Assembly (NCBI GenBank): GCA_030065825.1
Contig: JASJCY010000050.1
Location: forward strand, 1-41,138
Length of the DNA stretch: 41,138 nucleotides
Reading direction: 5' to 3'
Source: Nostocaceae cyanobacterium
Lineage (GTDB): Bacteria > Cyanobacteriota > Cyanobacteriia > Cyanobacteriales > Nostocaceae
The notes below the pieces were generated by a model. It worked only from the letters and a program-made list of their open reading frames with translations, was not told the DNA's origin and made no database searches. Position numbers and translations under genes: made by a program. Positions 1 to 8,067 of this stretch are shown piece by piece. The first letter of the stretch is position 1. Every line of letters begins with the position of its first letter.

Positions 1-115
1 TTATTACTTATTACTTATTACTTATTACTTATTACTTATTACTTATTACTTATTACTTATTACTTATTACTTATTACTTATTACTTATTACTTATTACTT
101 ATTACTTATTACTTA
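1..115. repeat. Heptanucleotide tandem array (TTATTAC)n
   Basis: Uninterrupted period-7 tandem repeat of TTATTAC, about 16 units, running in from the window edge. Arrays of this type (short tandemly repeated repetitive, STRR, sequences) are known from heterocystous cyanobacteria. The stop codon of the neighbouring kinase gene (113-115, minus strand) lies inside the last unit, so the array abuts the coding region. Confidence 0.95.
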
Positions 116-1546
116 TTTTCCAGGACAGGTGTTTTTTGTCCGACCTTTCCAAATCCAACCTGATTCTGGAGAACTAATCTCCAGCCAGCCATTTTCTTCT
201 TTTCCGGTGGATGTGACCTTGGTTCCTGCTGGAATCACCGTTCCTGTTTTCCTGCGTCCAGACAAAGAGCGTACATTTGTTGGTCTGACAACTACAAAAC
301 AACTGTTTTTGGCTGGGTTTTTATTTTTATCGGTTGTTTCTTGAATTTTATTTTGTGCAGTGACGGAATCAGATTGGAGACGAGTTACGCCAATTATACC
401 AATTCCAATCATGATAATAGCACTACTTCCTGCAATTAACAATGGCAATTTACTTCGGCTCCAGGGAACATTACCCGGTGATGCAGATTTATTGACAGGA
501 GCAATGGTAATTGTGTTGTCTGCTTGGGGAGATAGGGGAGGAATTGTGGTGGCTGAATCGGAGTAGGGTTGAGGAACAGTGGTATCCTGCGTGTGAGTGT
601 CACCAGATTTTGCTACTTCTTGTAGCGATCGCACAATTTTGCTTGCAGAAACATAGCCTTCTCGCAAATAGCTCCGTAACATTTGGCTGAAGATAACTGC
701 TACTGCGGCTGGTGTGTTAGGATTGACAACAGAGGCAAGGGCTTCTAGCACTTCTGATGCTGACTGATAGCGGTATTTATAATACTGACGCACCATCTTA
801 GTCAAAATAGCTGCTAAAGGTTCGCTGACTTGGGCACGATGCTGCCAGGAGATTTCCCCGCTTACAGGTTCTTCTCCTAGTTGTTTAGGATTTAATCCTG
901 TGAGAGCTTGAATGGCGATGGTACCCAGAGCATAAATATCACTACAGGGACGGGGTCTGCCTTGTGCTTGTTCCAGTGGCATATAACCCGGAGTACCAAT
1001 GGGAACAGTCTCGTTTTTGAGCTGTTCTGGAGTCATGGCTGAGTATATTTGCACTTGCTTGACAGCACCAAAGTCAACCAAAACCAGTTTGTTGTCGGAA
1101 CTGCGACGAATCAAGTTTTGAGGTTTGAGGTCGCGGTGAATAACTTGGTGAGAGTGGACAAATTCCAGGATTGATAATACTTCTTGCAGCAGTTCGATAA
1201 CCCGGCTTTCACTCCAAAATTCTCCCGGTTGCATTTCCAATGACAATGGATTTCCCGGGATAAACTCCTGCACGAGGTAGAATTCTTCGTCTTCCTCAAA
1301 ATAAGCCAATAAGCGGGGAATACGGTCGTGACTACCGAGGTTTTCTAGCGCTTCAGCTTCCCGTTTAAATAAGCGTCTAGCTGTGTGCAAAAAGTCAGGA
1401 TCGCTAGTAGCGGGTTGGAGATGTTTGACTACGCAAGTGGGATTTCCAGGACGACGGGTGTCTTGCGCTGTGTAAGTATGACCAAATCCACCTTGACCTA
1501 ATACCTGAACCACTTGGTATCGTCGGTCTAGCAATCTCCCAATCAT
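113..1546 (-). CDS. Membrane-anchored Ser/Thr protein kinase with C-terminal SH3-like domain
   Basis: Hanks-type (PknB/Pkn2-like) kinase that would phosphorylate Ser/Thr on cytoplasmic targets. With the ATG at 1546 the protein has 477 residues: glycine loop GQGGFG (17-22), ATP-binding Lys41 in VVKHL, catalytic HRDLKPQN (137-144), DFG (158-160) and the activation-segment motif GTPGYMPLEQ. A Ser/Thr/Pro-rich linker, one hydrophobic membrane segment (about 366-390) and a C-terminal bacterial SH3 domain (NVRS..., GWLEISS, GWIWKG) follow. The SH3 part should lie outside the membrane and could sense cell wall or ligand. The frame also opens at a TTG at 1561, but ATG 1546 has GGAAG 7 nt upstream and is preferred. 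All catalytic motifs are intact, so it is probably active. The substrate cannot be told from sequence. Confidence 0.93.
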   Translation of the reverse strand: MIGRLLDRRYQVVQVLGQGGFGHTYTAQDTRRPGNPTCVVKHLQPATSDPDFLHTARRLFKREAEALENLGSHDRIPRLLAYFEEDEEFYLVQEFIPGNPLSLEMQPGEFWSESRVIELLQEVLSILEFVHSHQVIHRDLKPQNLIRRSSDNKLVLVDFGAVKQVQIYSAMTPEQLKNETVPIGTPGYMPLEQAQGRPRPCSDIYALGTIAIQALTGLNPKQLGEEPVSGEISWQHRAQVSEPLAAILTKMVRQYYKYRYQSASEVLEALASVVNPNTPAAVAVIFSQMLRSYLREGYVSASKIVRSLQEVAKSGDTHTQDTTVPQPYSDSATTIPPLSPQADNTITIAPVNKSASPGNVPWSRSKLPLLIAGSSAIIMIGIGIIGVTRLQSDSVTAQNKIQETTDKNKNPAKNSCFVVVRPTNVRSLSGRRKTGTVIPAGTKVTSTGKEENGWLEISSPESGWIWKGRTKNTCPGK

Positions 1547-1739
1547 ACTACAGCTTCCCAATCTTAAGACTCAACAACAATAGACTGTTCCCACAGTAAG
1601 TAGTTCCTTCAGGATTTATTGCCAAGTTTACGTATAAAATATAAGATTTACTCAACAGCTTTTCCCAAAAGTATCTTTTGCTATTATATCAAGTTCGGTT
1701 CGGTTAATTACTTAACATCAAGTCCGTCTAAAGAGTTAT

Positions 1740-1832
1740 CAGTGGAAGAGGGGGAAGAGGGGGAAGAAGCGGAAGAGTGGGAAGAGGGGGAAGAGGGGGA
1801 AGAGGGGGAAGAGGGGGAAGAGGAGGAGAAAT
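1740..1832. repeat. GGGGAAGAG tandem low-complexity repeat
   Basis: Purine-rich period-9 tandem (GGGGAAGAG) in the gap between the kinase and the NACHT locus. It creates an artificial Glu/Gly reading frame, which I do not regard as a gene. The same purine-rich motif, on the other strand, appears inside mutS2 (about 11900-12060). Confidence 0.8.
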
Positions 1833-1888
1833 TTTTATAGGTAATCTTTAGAACGAGAAGGGAGTAGGAGTCCACCTACCGATTAATA

Positions 1889-1995
1889 TAGCGGTTTTCG
1901 GTTGAGTAAGGTACACAAATTTTACCTCACCCCGTCCTCCGGACACCCCTCTCCTTACTAAGGAGAGGGGAAGGGGTGAGGTGAGTGCCAATGCC
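1889..1995. repeat. MITE-like palindromic element, partial copy
   Basis: Starts with TAGCGGTTTTCGGTTGAG and continues into a long imperfect hairpin: CCTCACCCC ... CCCCTCTCCTTA / TAAGGAGAGGGG ... GGGGTGAGG. The first 30 bp match the reverse complement of the right end of the element at 5202-5412. This copy therefore belongs to the same family in the opposite orientation, on the other side of the NACHT locus. No gene is seen between 1547 and 2024. Confidence 0.7.
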
Positions 1996-2024
1996 TCGCA
2001 ATTTTGGTGTCGTATTTTTGTACG

Positions 2025-2471
2025 TTATTGATTATGTTTTGCCGTTTCTAGCCACCGTTTACCCATTTCGATGGGAATACCCAAGGGAGGACAAAGTATT
2101 TTAATTAGTTCAATTCCTCCAGCTAAAAGCATTTCTCTAATTCGGGCATTTGTTCTAACTTTTTCGTTAAACTTGACAACAAAGTTTTGTTTATAGGTTT
2201 CTGTTGTAATTGGGTAGGTTTCTATAGTTTGTTGCCAGTGATCGATAAAATATTGTTGTTTCGCTTCAGTTATATTTGGATAAGTTTGAGAAAGTTGATT
2301 TAATAAATCTTGGATTTCCTTTGCTGCTTCCGCGAGGGTTTGTTTTTGTTCTGATGCATAGTTGTGTTGGATTCCTATTTGGTCTCTTTCTACTTTGGTA
2401 TCTCCAGCGTTGACGTTACCAACTTCTTTTTGAAAGTTAAATTGCTGTTTATACTTAGAAGCTTATGACAT
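2025..2471 (-). pseudogene. NACHT-companion ORF interrupted by TAA at codon 3
   Basis: Minus-strand frame of about 145 codons, starting four bases after the NACHT stop with GGAG placed correctly before ATG (2469-2471). The frame reads ATG TCA TAA, then stays open to 2025. The product would contain FNFQKEVGNVNAGDT and DQIGIQ, the same motif that ends the NACHT protein upstream. After that come an acidic/Gln-rich helix (EAAKEIQDLLNQLSQTYPN) and a conserved-looking tail (GGIELIKILCPPLGIPIEMG). No ATG, GTG or TTG follows near the N-terminus, so the intact gene probably had a sense codon (CAA or AAA) where TAA now stands. I recognise the tail from cyanobacterial proteins near NACHT ATPases but cannot name a function. 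A nonsense mutation or a sequencing error would both explain the stop. Confidence 0.7.
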
Positions 2472-2475
2472 AATT

Positions 2476-5145
2476 TTACTCCTTAGATTCAGCTTGTTGA
2501 TTCTTTTGAATACCTATTTGATTTCCTGTGATTGTGGTGTCTCCAGCGTTTACATTACCCACAGCTTCCTGAAAAATGAAAGTTGTTGACGAAGTAGAAC
2601 TATCTGATTTTTTGTCTTCTTCTACTGGCGGAGAATGGAAAATATCATGATTATAAAACTTACACCGTTCTTGAATATTTAATATTATATTTATTGCTTC
2701 GTATGTGTCATTCAAAAGAAACTGCCATACTTTAGTAATTTTATCCGAACCTGCAATTTGTCCTAATACAGATGCAGTAATCCTACGAACATCTAAATTT
2801 TCATCGTTTAAAGCATTAATAAGAGCATCAACAGCCCTTTCGCTACCTATTTTTCCTAATGCATCTGTGGCACTCCTACGAACAGATGAATATTCATCAT
2901 TCAAAGCATTAACAAGAACATCAATAGCCCTTTCGCTGCCGATTTTTCCTAATGCATCTGTGGCACTCCTACGAACAGATGAATATTCATCATTCAAAGC
3001 ATTAACAAGAACATCAATAGCCCTTTCACTGCCGATTTTTCCTAATGCATCTGCGGCATTCCTACGAACATCTAAATTTTCATCGTTTAAAGCATTAATA
3101 AGAGCATCAACAGCCCTTTCACTGCCGATTTTTCCTAATGCATCTGCGGCTCTCCAACGAACATTTGAATCTTCATCATTCAAAGCATTAATAAGAGCAT
3201 CAACAGCCCTTTCGCTGCCGATTTGTCTTAATGCATCTGCGGCACTCCAACGAACATATGAATATTCATCATTCAAAGCATTAATAAGAGCATCAACAGC
3301 CCTTTCGCTGCCAATTTGTCCTAATGCATCTGCGGCACTCCTACGAACATCTGAATATTCATCATTCAAAGCATTAATCAGAGCATCAACAGCCCTTTCG
3401 CTGCCGATTTTTCCTAATGCATCTGCGGCTCTCCAACGAACAGATAAATCTTCATGATTCAAAGCATTAAAAAGAGCATCAACAGCCCTTTTGCTGCCTA
3501 TTTGTCCTAAAGCATCTGCGACTCTCTTACGAACAGATGAATCTTCATCATTCAAAGCATTAATAAGAGTATCAACAGCCTTTTCGCTGCCGATTTTGAC
3601 TAATGCAGATGTGGCTTCCCAACGAACAGATGAATCTTCATCATTCAAAGCATAAAAAAGAGCATCAACAGCCCACTCTGAACGACTAATACTTAATAAT
3701 AGAGTTTCCAGTGACTTAGGTAATTCTTTGTTTAAAATTAAGTCTACAGTGTATTTTTGAAACTCCGGTTTCACCTCCCCTGCTAACCGCGCACCCAACA
3801 TCAAATCCACATCCAAACCTAACTGTACCACCCGCAACGCTTGAGTTTTATCTTCAACCAACGCCAACATTAGTGCTACAGGTTCAGTCCATTTCAACAA
3901 GTTTAAATAATCGCGTTGTAATTTAGCATCACTGGTATGGAGTAATTGTTTCAGTAAGTATTCAGCAGCATAATATTCTTGTAATAGCTGGTGGCGAAAT
4001 TCTATTTTGTCACCACTCCCCACTTGAATTAAATGATAATTTAGTAAATCTTCTAACCAGCACTTTGCATAATCACGGGGTTTATCTAATTTCTCAGCAG
4101 TTAGATATTTAGTAAAAATTTCCTCTACATCTTCCTTGGGAATCGCAACCCGAAATTCCGTTACAGATTCTCCCTGCATCATCACAAACGCCAAATTTTC
4201 CAACAAAGACTTCCACCAACGTCTCGATTCAGAGGTAACTGGTACATTTCGTTTCAATTTGTCTGAGTTTTCATAACCTTGGGTAAATAAACGAAATACC
4301 ATCCCCAAGTTAGGTGGAATATTCCCCGTTTGCTGAAACAACCCGCACAACATCCACAGCAACAAGGGTGTTTTACCAAATTCCCGTAGTTTATCCCCCA
4401 AACGCTGCAACATTTCCTCTCCCTGTTGCGGTAAATACCCCATAACAAACTCGCGCATTTGGGTTTCACTTAGAGGTTGCATTTCCAGCTTTTTCTCAAT
4501 TCCCAAATCACCACCCACACCCAAATCCCGTGTGGTAAAAATCATTGGTGTTTGGGGGTAGTCTTTGCGAAATACTGCAACTTGTCGTCGCGCATCTGCT
4601 GAAGGAAGTTCGTTTACACCATCGATGAGAAGTAAAAATTTACCTTGACGTAGTAGAGTTTTTAAAGTTGTTTCATCTATATTTAGCTTCCCATCGTGCT
4701 GTTGTAGAAATGCTTGAATGCGTTCAAAAACCGAGGTTTGCCAATAACGTAATTCTACAAGGATGGGAATGGTTGTGTCATTTACCGAAGTCCCCAGGGA
4801 ATTTTTTTCTAACTTGGCTTGTGCTTCTTCTAACAGCAACCTTGCTAAAGCCGTCGATTTACCCGAACCCGGTTTTCCTACAAGTAATACATGGTTCCTA
4901 GCATACTTACGAATACCCTCCAACACAGGTAAACGTTCTGTTTTCTCTTGTGATTGCTTTTCTTCTGCTTGCTTTGACTGCAATGTTTCCACTATCAACC
5001 CAAAGTCAAAAGGCGATGAAAGCTGTTTTTCTTGCCGTTTCTTACCTTCCACATCCGTCAACGTATAAAGATTCCACCAGCATTTATACTTATCACTGAT
5101 AGATTCTAGATAGTCTTGAAACTGTAGATGGTTCGTCTTTGTCAC
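2476..5145 (-). CDS. NACHT NTPase with HEAT-repeat array (NLR-like)
   Basis: 889-residue STAND-class NTPase. The N-terminal region (1-75) has the WWNLYTLTDVEG segment common in cyanobacterial NACHT proteins. Walker A is GKPGSGKST (90-98), Walker B is LLLIDGVNEL (171-180), and a helical NACHT extension runs to about 480. Ten 31-residue HEAT/PBS-lyase-type repeats (consensus ERAVDALINALND, VRWxAADALGKIGS) occupy about 485-795. The tail carries GNVNAGDT (863-870) and NQIGIQ. Proteins of this build act as ligand-triggered oligomerising switches, and several bacterial NACHT proteins defend against phage; that role is inference here. No classical effector domain (nuclease, TIR, protease) is visible. 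The start is GTG at 5145 with no clear Shine-Dalgarno. The companion ORF follows after 4 bp, so the two were probably co-translated. Confidence 0.92.
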   Translation of the reverse strand: MTKTNHLQFQDYLESISDKYKCWWNLYTLTDVEGKKRQEKQLSSPFDFGLIVETLQSKQAEEKQSQEKTERLPVLEGIRKYARNHVLLVGKPGSGKSTALARLLLEEAQAKLEKNSLGTSVNDTTIPILVELRYWQTSVFERIQAFLQQHDGKLNIDETTLKTLLRQGKFLLLIDGVNELPSADARRQVAVFRKDYPQTPMIFTTRDLGVGGDLGIEKKLEMQPLSETQMREFVMGYLPQQGEEMLQRLGDKLREFGKTPLLLWMLCGLFQQTGNIPPNLGMVFRLFTQGYENSDKLKRNVPVTSESRRWWKSLLENLAFVMMQGESVTEFRVAIPKEDVEEIFTKYLTAEKLDKPRDYAKCWLEDLLNYHLIQVGSGDKIEFRHQLLQEYYAAEYLLKQLLHTSDAKLQRDYLNLLKWTEPVALMLALVEDKTQALRVVQLGLDVDLMLGARLAGEVKPEFQKYTVDLILNKELPKSLETLLLSISRSEWAVDALFYALNDEDSSVRWEATSALVKIGSEKAVDTLINALNDEDSSVRKRVADALGQIGSKRAVDALFNALNHEDLSVRWRAADALGKIGSERAVDALINALNDEYSDVRRSAADALGQIGSERAVDALINALNDEYSYVRWSAADALRQIGSERAVDALINALNDEDSNVRWRAADALGKIGSERAVDALINALNDENLDVRRNAADALGKIGSERAIDVLVNALNDEYSSVRRSATDALGKIGSERAIDVLVNALNDEYSSVRRSATDALGKIGSERAVDALINALNDENLDVRRITASVLGQIAGSDKITKVWQFLLNDTYEAINIILNIQERCKFYNHDIFHSPPVEEDKKSDSSTSSTTFIFQEAVGNVNAGDTTITGNQIGIQKNQQAESKE
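2750..3685 (-). repeat. 93-bp tandem repeat array coding HEAT repeats
   Basis: Ten in-frame 93-bp units inside the NACHT gene. Units 8 and 9 (about 2830-3020) encode identical 31-residue repeats and are almost identical in DNA. Variation clusters at a few positions after LND and after VR, which lie on the helix surface in HEAT folds. This is the pattern of an array that expands, contracts and is homogenised by recombination. Confidence 0.93.
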
Positions 5146-5201
5146 GCACAGGGATTATAGCTTGTACAGTATAAGATAAATACCAGTGTAGACGATAAAT
5201 A

Positions 5202-5412
5202 TAGCGGTTTTCACGCTTTGTGCAATACAGACACTCACCTCACCCCCGAACCAAAGCCACCCCTCTCCTTTTCCCCCTCTCCCAATGGGAGAGGGGTTAG
5301 GGGTGAGGGTAGGAGAGGGGAAGGGGAGGGGTGCGCGTTGCGAACTTTCCCAAAGTTGTAGCGACTGGCGTGGTGAGGTTTATTGTGTACCTCACTCAAC
5401 TGAAAAGCGCTA
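5202..5412. mobile_element. MITE-like element, 211 bp, inverted-repeat ends
   Basis: Begins TAGCGGTTTTCA and ends TGAAAAGCGCTA, which are inverted repeats with one mismatch. The interior is a G/C-rich hairpin (CCCCTCTCCC...GGGAGAGGGG with GGGGTGAGG). No coding capacity. Relatives lie at 1889 (opposite orientation) and as an end fragment at 40635. It lies just upstream of the NACHT start. Confidence 0.6.
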
Positions 5413-5427
5413 CAAGTAAAAAGTATC

Positions 5428-5552
5428 TAACAACTTGCACTTCCAAAAAGGATAACCAGGAGGCAGAGCCTCCAAACCCTAGTTACCAGCGTCACGCTGG
5501 TAACTAGAACATAGGGACCTCTGGCTCTTCTTGAGAATGGTGCAAGTTGTTA
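5428..5552. mobile_element. MITE-like element, 125 bp, 13-bp perfect terminal inverted repeats
   Basis: Perfect 13-bp ends TAACAACTTGCAC (5428-5440) and GTGCAAGTTGTTA (5540-5552). Inside are two further palindromes: GGAGGCAGAGCCTCC and a GTTACCAGCG/CGCTGGTAAC hairpin. The GGAGGCAGAGCCTCC core recurs near 13630. The rest of the 5146-5953 gap is AT-rich. A 79-codon minus-strand frame there (5688-5927) is unsupported. Confidence 0.6.
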
Positions 5553-5882
5553 AATCCTACCAAGAAAACATTAGTCAGGTATTTCTTACCTTTGACTGGC
5601 AAAATTTCAATGATAATAATCAACTTTTCCAATCAAATTCATATTTTTGTAACTTCCTTAACTGGCTATACTGGCTCTAATACTGATTTATAAAGCTTTT
5701 GGGACTTTTTCGATGATGGATTCTAGAGCTTGACTAATGCATAAGGTTAAGGGAAACTTACATATGGCAGATGTAACTGCTAATAAAATTAATAACTTTT
5801 GTAAATTTTCTGAGACATATATTTTAAATAGTGGAACATTAGTTAACAAATAGCAAGTTTTTTCGCTCGGTAAAAGTGTTCC

Positions 5883-5904
5883 TATGGCTATATTTGTAGC
5901 CATA
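5883..5904. promoter_or_regulatory. Inverted repeat upstream of the DUF2997-ycf35-ferredoxin operon
   Basis: An 8-bp perfect dyad, TATGGCTA ... TAGCCATA with a 6-nt centre, about 50 bp before the first ATG of the operon. It could be an operator or a leader hairpin. No known regulator consensus was matched. Confidence 0.4.
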
Positions 5905-5953
5905 TTTCCCATAAAAGGGCGGTCCAAGCGTTGTATCGTGGTTTGCTAAAAGC

Positions 5954-6163
5954 ATGGAAACATTAGAATTCATCATCTATCCAGATGGTCGGGTACAAGA
6001 GAAAGTCACCGGTATTGTCGGTGCCTCTTGTGCTGAAGTTACAGCAGCCATAGAGGCTGAGTTGGGAATAGTATTACAGCAGGAACCAACTTCTGAATAC
6101 TTTTCCCAGCATCTGCAACAATCTTCTGTCGTGAGTGAGCAAACCACTTACAGCGATTGGTAA
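5954..6163 (+). CDS. DUF2997 family small protein
   Basis: 69 residues. The N-terminal strand METLEFIIYPDGRVQEKVTG and a following helix (GASCAEVTAAIEAELG) are characteristic of DUF2997, a small soluble family found in cyanobacteria next to ycf35. No catalytic motif is visible. It is the first gene of an apparent three-gene operon: 39 bp separate it from ycf35, which overlaps the ferredoxin gene by one base. Conserved linkage with a ferredoxin suggests an iron-sulfur or redox role, but that is inference. It begins at ATG, 50 bp after the dyad at 5883-5904. Confidence 0.85.
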   Translation: METLEFIIYPDGRVQEKVTGIVGASCAEVTAAIEAELGIVLQQEPTSEYFSQHLQQSSVVSEQTTYSDW

Positions 6164-6202
6164 ATTTTGAAAATAGTTTATATTCATTAATTCACAACCA
6201 CC

Positions 6203-6589
6203 ATGTCACACTTTAGCCAAATCAAAACTCAAATCCGTAACCTGGAATCCTTACAAGATGCCCTCACCGACTTGGGCATAACCTGGAAGCCTGGTGACCA
6301 ACAAGTACGCGGTTACCGGGGACAAACCCATGAGGCTCAAATTGCTATCGAGCAAAAAAATGGTTACGACATCGGCTTTAGATGGAATGGCAAAGAATAC
6401 GAACTGGTTGCTGACTTGCAATACTGGCAACAAAACCTGTCTGTCGATGGTTTCTTGCGTCAAGTAACCCAGCGCTACGCCTATCATACCGTCGTCAAAG
6501 AAACCGCTCGTGTTGGTTTTCAGGTTGCCGAACAACAGAAAAATGAAGATGGTTCAATTCGCTTAGTAGTACAACGCTGGAGTGCGTAA
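6203..6589 (+). CDS. ycf35: Ycf35 / DUF1257 family protein
   Basis: 128 residues, full length for Ycf35, a family conserved in cyanobacteria and some algal plastid genomes. It opens with MSHFSQIKTQIRNLESL and has a central YDIGFRWNGKEYELVADLQYW stretch split by no insertions, then a helix FLRQVTQRYAYH. Soluble and without membrane segments; the biochemical function is not established. The stop TAA overlaps the ATG of the downstream ferredoxin (TAATG), which indicates translational coupling and probably related roles. Confidence 0.93.
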   Translation: MSHFSQIKTQIRNLESLQDALTDLGITWKPGDQQVRGYRGQTHEAQIAIEQKNGYDIGFRWNGKEYELVADLQYWQQNLSVDGFLRQVTQRYAYHTVVKETARVGFQVAEQQKNEDGSIRLVVQRWSA

Positions 6590-7050
6590 TGTCTGATTTT
6601 TTGCCGTCGTCTTTGCCAGAACAAGACAATCGCTCCGGTTTTGAACCAGAATTAGGCGGTTTTTTACGGGATGACCCAGAACGCTCTGGTTTAGAACCGG
6701 AATTAGGGGGAATGCTACGCCAAAAGGGTGTTTATGTTGATGAAATTACCTGTATTGGCTGTAAACACTGTGCCCATGTTGCCCGTAACACTTTTTATAT
6801 TGAACCTGATTACGGGCGATCGCGTGTAATTCGCCAAGATGGAGAACCGGAAGAGGTGATTCAAGAAGCAATTGACACTTGTCCGGTTGATTGCATCCAC
6901 TGGGTGGATTACACGGAGTTAAAAAAGCTAGAGGAAGAACGTAAATACCAAGTAATTCCTGTGGCTGGTTTACCTATAGGTGATGGTGCTACTTCTGCTC
7001 AAAGACGACGCAAGAAACAAAAGTTACAAAGCAAAAAATCTAGCCGCTAA
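6589..7050 (+). CDS. Single-cluster 4Fe-4S ferredoxin
   Basis: 153 residues. The iron-sulfur domain lies at about 47-108, with CIGCKHC (Cys55, 58, 61) and the fourth ligand in TCPVDC (Cys98), followed by IHW. This is the cyanobacterial/chloroplast bacterial-type ferredoxin domain also seen in DnaJ-ferredoxin fusions. An N-terminal extension has two copies of RSGxEPELGGxLR (about 15-27 and 32-44), and the C-terminus is a basic tail (RRRKKQKLQSKKSSR). It should act as a soluble low-potential electron carrier; its partner is unknown. It is the third gene of the DUF2997-ycf35 operon and starts inside the ycf35 stop. Confidence 0.92.
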   Translation: MSDFLPSSLPEQDNRSGFEPELGGFLRDDPERSGLEPELGGMLRQKGVYVDEITCIGCKHCAHVARNTFYIEPDYGRSRVIRQDGEPEEVIQEAIDTCPVDCIHWVDYTELKKLEEERKYQVIPVAGLPIGDGATSAQRRRKKQKLQSKKSSR

Positions 7051-7172
7051 AGTAAAGTTAAAGTAGGGGCGGGGTAAGCTCCGTAGAGGTTCCTAGTTTC
7101 TTTCATCTGCCTGTAGTGTATCCGATACATTCAATTGTATTTTCTTTACAGCAACCTGATCTCTACGGACGC

Positions 7173-7237
7173 TGTGCCTTTACTTGTTAGCATTCTAACT
7201 TTTTTATACCAAATCAAAAAATGTTTGCAACAGATCC
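7173..7237. repeat. 65-bp direct repeat, copy 1
   Basis: Matches 7794-7858 at about 63 of 65 positions (shared core ATACCAAATCAAAAAATG). Both copies are followed by a GTAGGGGYGCGG-type palindrome. It lies in a gap without recognised genes (7051-8067). Confidence 0.8.
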
Positions 7238-7519
7238 GTAGGGGCGCGGTTTCCACGCCCCTACCAACCATGTGTGGCATTCTTTATTTCAAATTGGTAT
7301 CACAAACATTCAACACAAATATAGTTAAACATCATTAAATATCGTCAAATATATAAATCCAAAAATTTGATTATTTAGATACCCAACAACTTTTGCGAAG
7401 TCGAGGATCTAAACACCCTTAAATTATAATCAAAAGTTATTTTTAAACTAATTTAGTTTTGCGATTTAAATGATTACCCACTTTTCGTCAAATTTTTATC
7501 GAAAATCCTTCCTAATTAA

Positions 7520-7656
7520 TTGACGCAATTCCGTTGTTTCATGCTAAGATTAAAAAAACGTATTTGGGGGATAGTGTGACCATTGCTGACCCAAAACGGC
7601 TACAGCCCTATTCATGTCGTAGTAACTCGCCTCAAAGTAAAATTTTGATGACATAA
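7520..7656 (+). other. Putative promoter and 26-codon ORF
   Basis: TTGACG (7520) and TAAGAT (7545, within ATGCTAAGAT) are spaced 19 bp, followed by GGGGGA and a GTG at 7576 that opens a 26-codon frame (VTIADPKRLQPYSCRSNSPQ..., stop at 7656). No downstream gene lies on this strand. It could be a small protein, a leader peptide whose gene was lost, or chance. The promoter spacing is wide and the product is not recognised. Confidence 0.25.
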
Positions 7657-7793
7657 GAAAAGACCAATTTTCACCATCCCAAATAGACTGATAAATATGG
7701 GTGCTTGACAAAGTGCAGTTAATATGATATCGGGGAAAGTTTCAGAGATAGAAACCCATAACTCTGGTGTGTATAGATTAACCTTGCGGAAGT

Positions 7794-7889
7794 TGTGCCT
7801 CTACTTGTTCGCATTCTAACTTTTTTATACCAAATCAAAAAATGTTTGCAACAGATCCAATTGTAGGGGTGCGGAAACCGCACCCCTAC
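7794..7889. repeat. 65-bp direct repeat, copy 2, plus perfect hairpin
   Basis: Second copy of the repeat at 7173, followed at 7863-7889 by a perfect 12-bp stem (GTAGGGGTGCGG / CCGCACCCCTAC, loop AAA). The hairpin lies downstream of the DUF4335 gene and may help end that transcript, although there is no T-run. Confidence 0.75.
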
Positions 7890-8067
7890 CAACTCGCCTA
7901 GTACTTCGGCACAATACTAGTAGTTCATCCCATTAATTGTGACGATCAAAATAATAACTTGTGGGTCAGGCATCCCTGCTTGATCATCTATATCCCCCGT
8001 GGTGTAACCGATGCGGGGTACATACAATTTGTCGTAACCGTTGTAAACTTGTCCGGGTGAGAGAAAA

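Noticed and set aside
1619-1840. 73-codon plus-strand ORF rich in Glu/Gly
   Set aside because: Generated by the GGGGAAGAG repeat; no start context and no recognisable protein.
2705-3457. 250-codon plus-strand ORF with repeats opposite the NACHT gene
   Set aside because: Shadow of the 93-bp HEAT repeats on the coding strand; its repetition comes only from that array.
5688-5927. 79-codon minus-strand ORF before the DUF2997 operon
   Set aside because: Not recognised and lies across the promoter region and dyad of a well-supported operon; no ribosome site.
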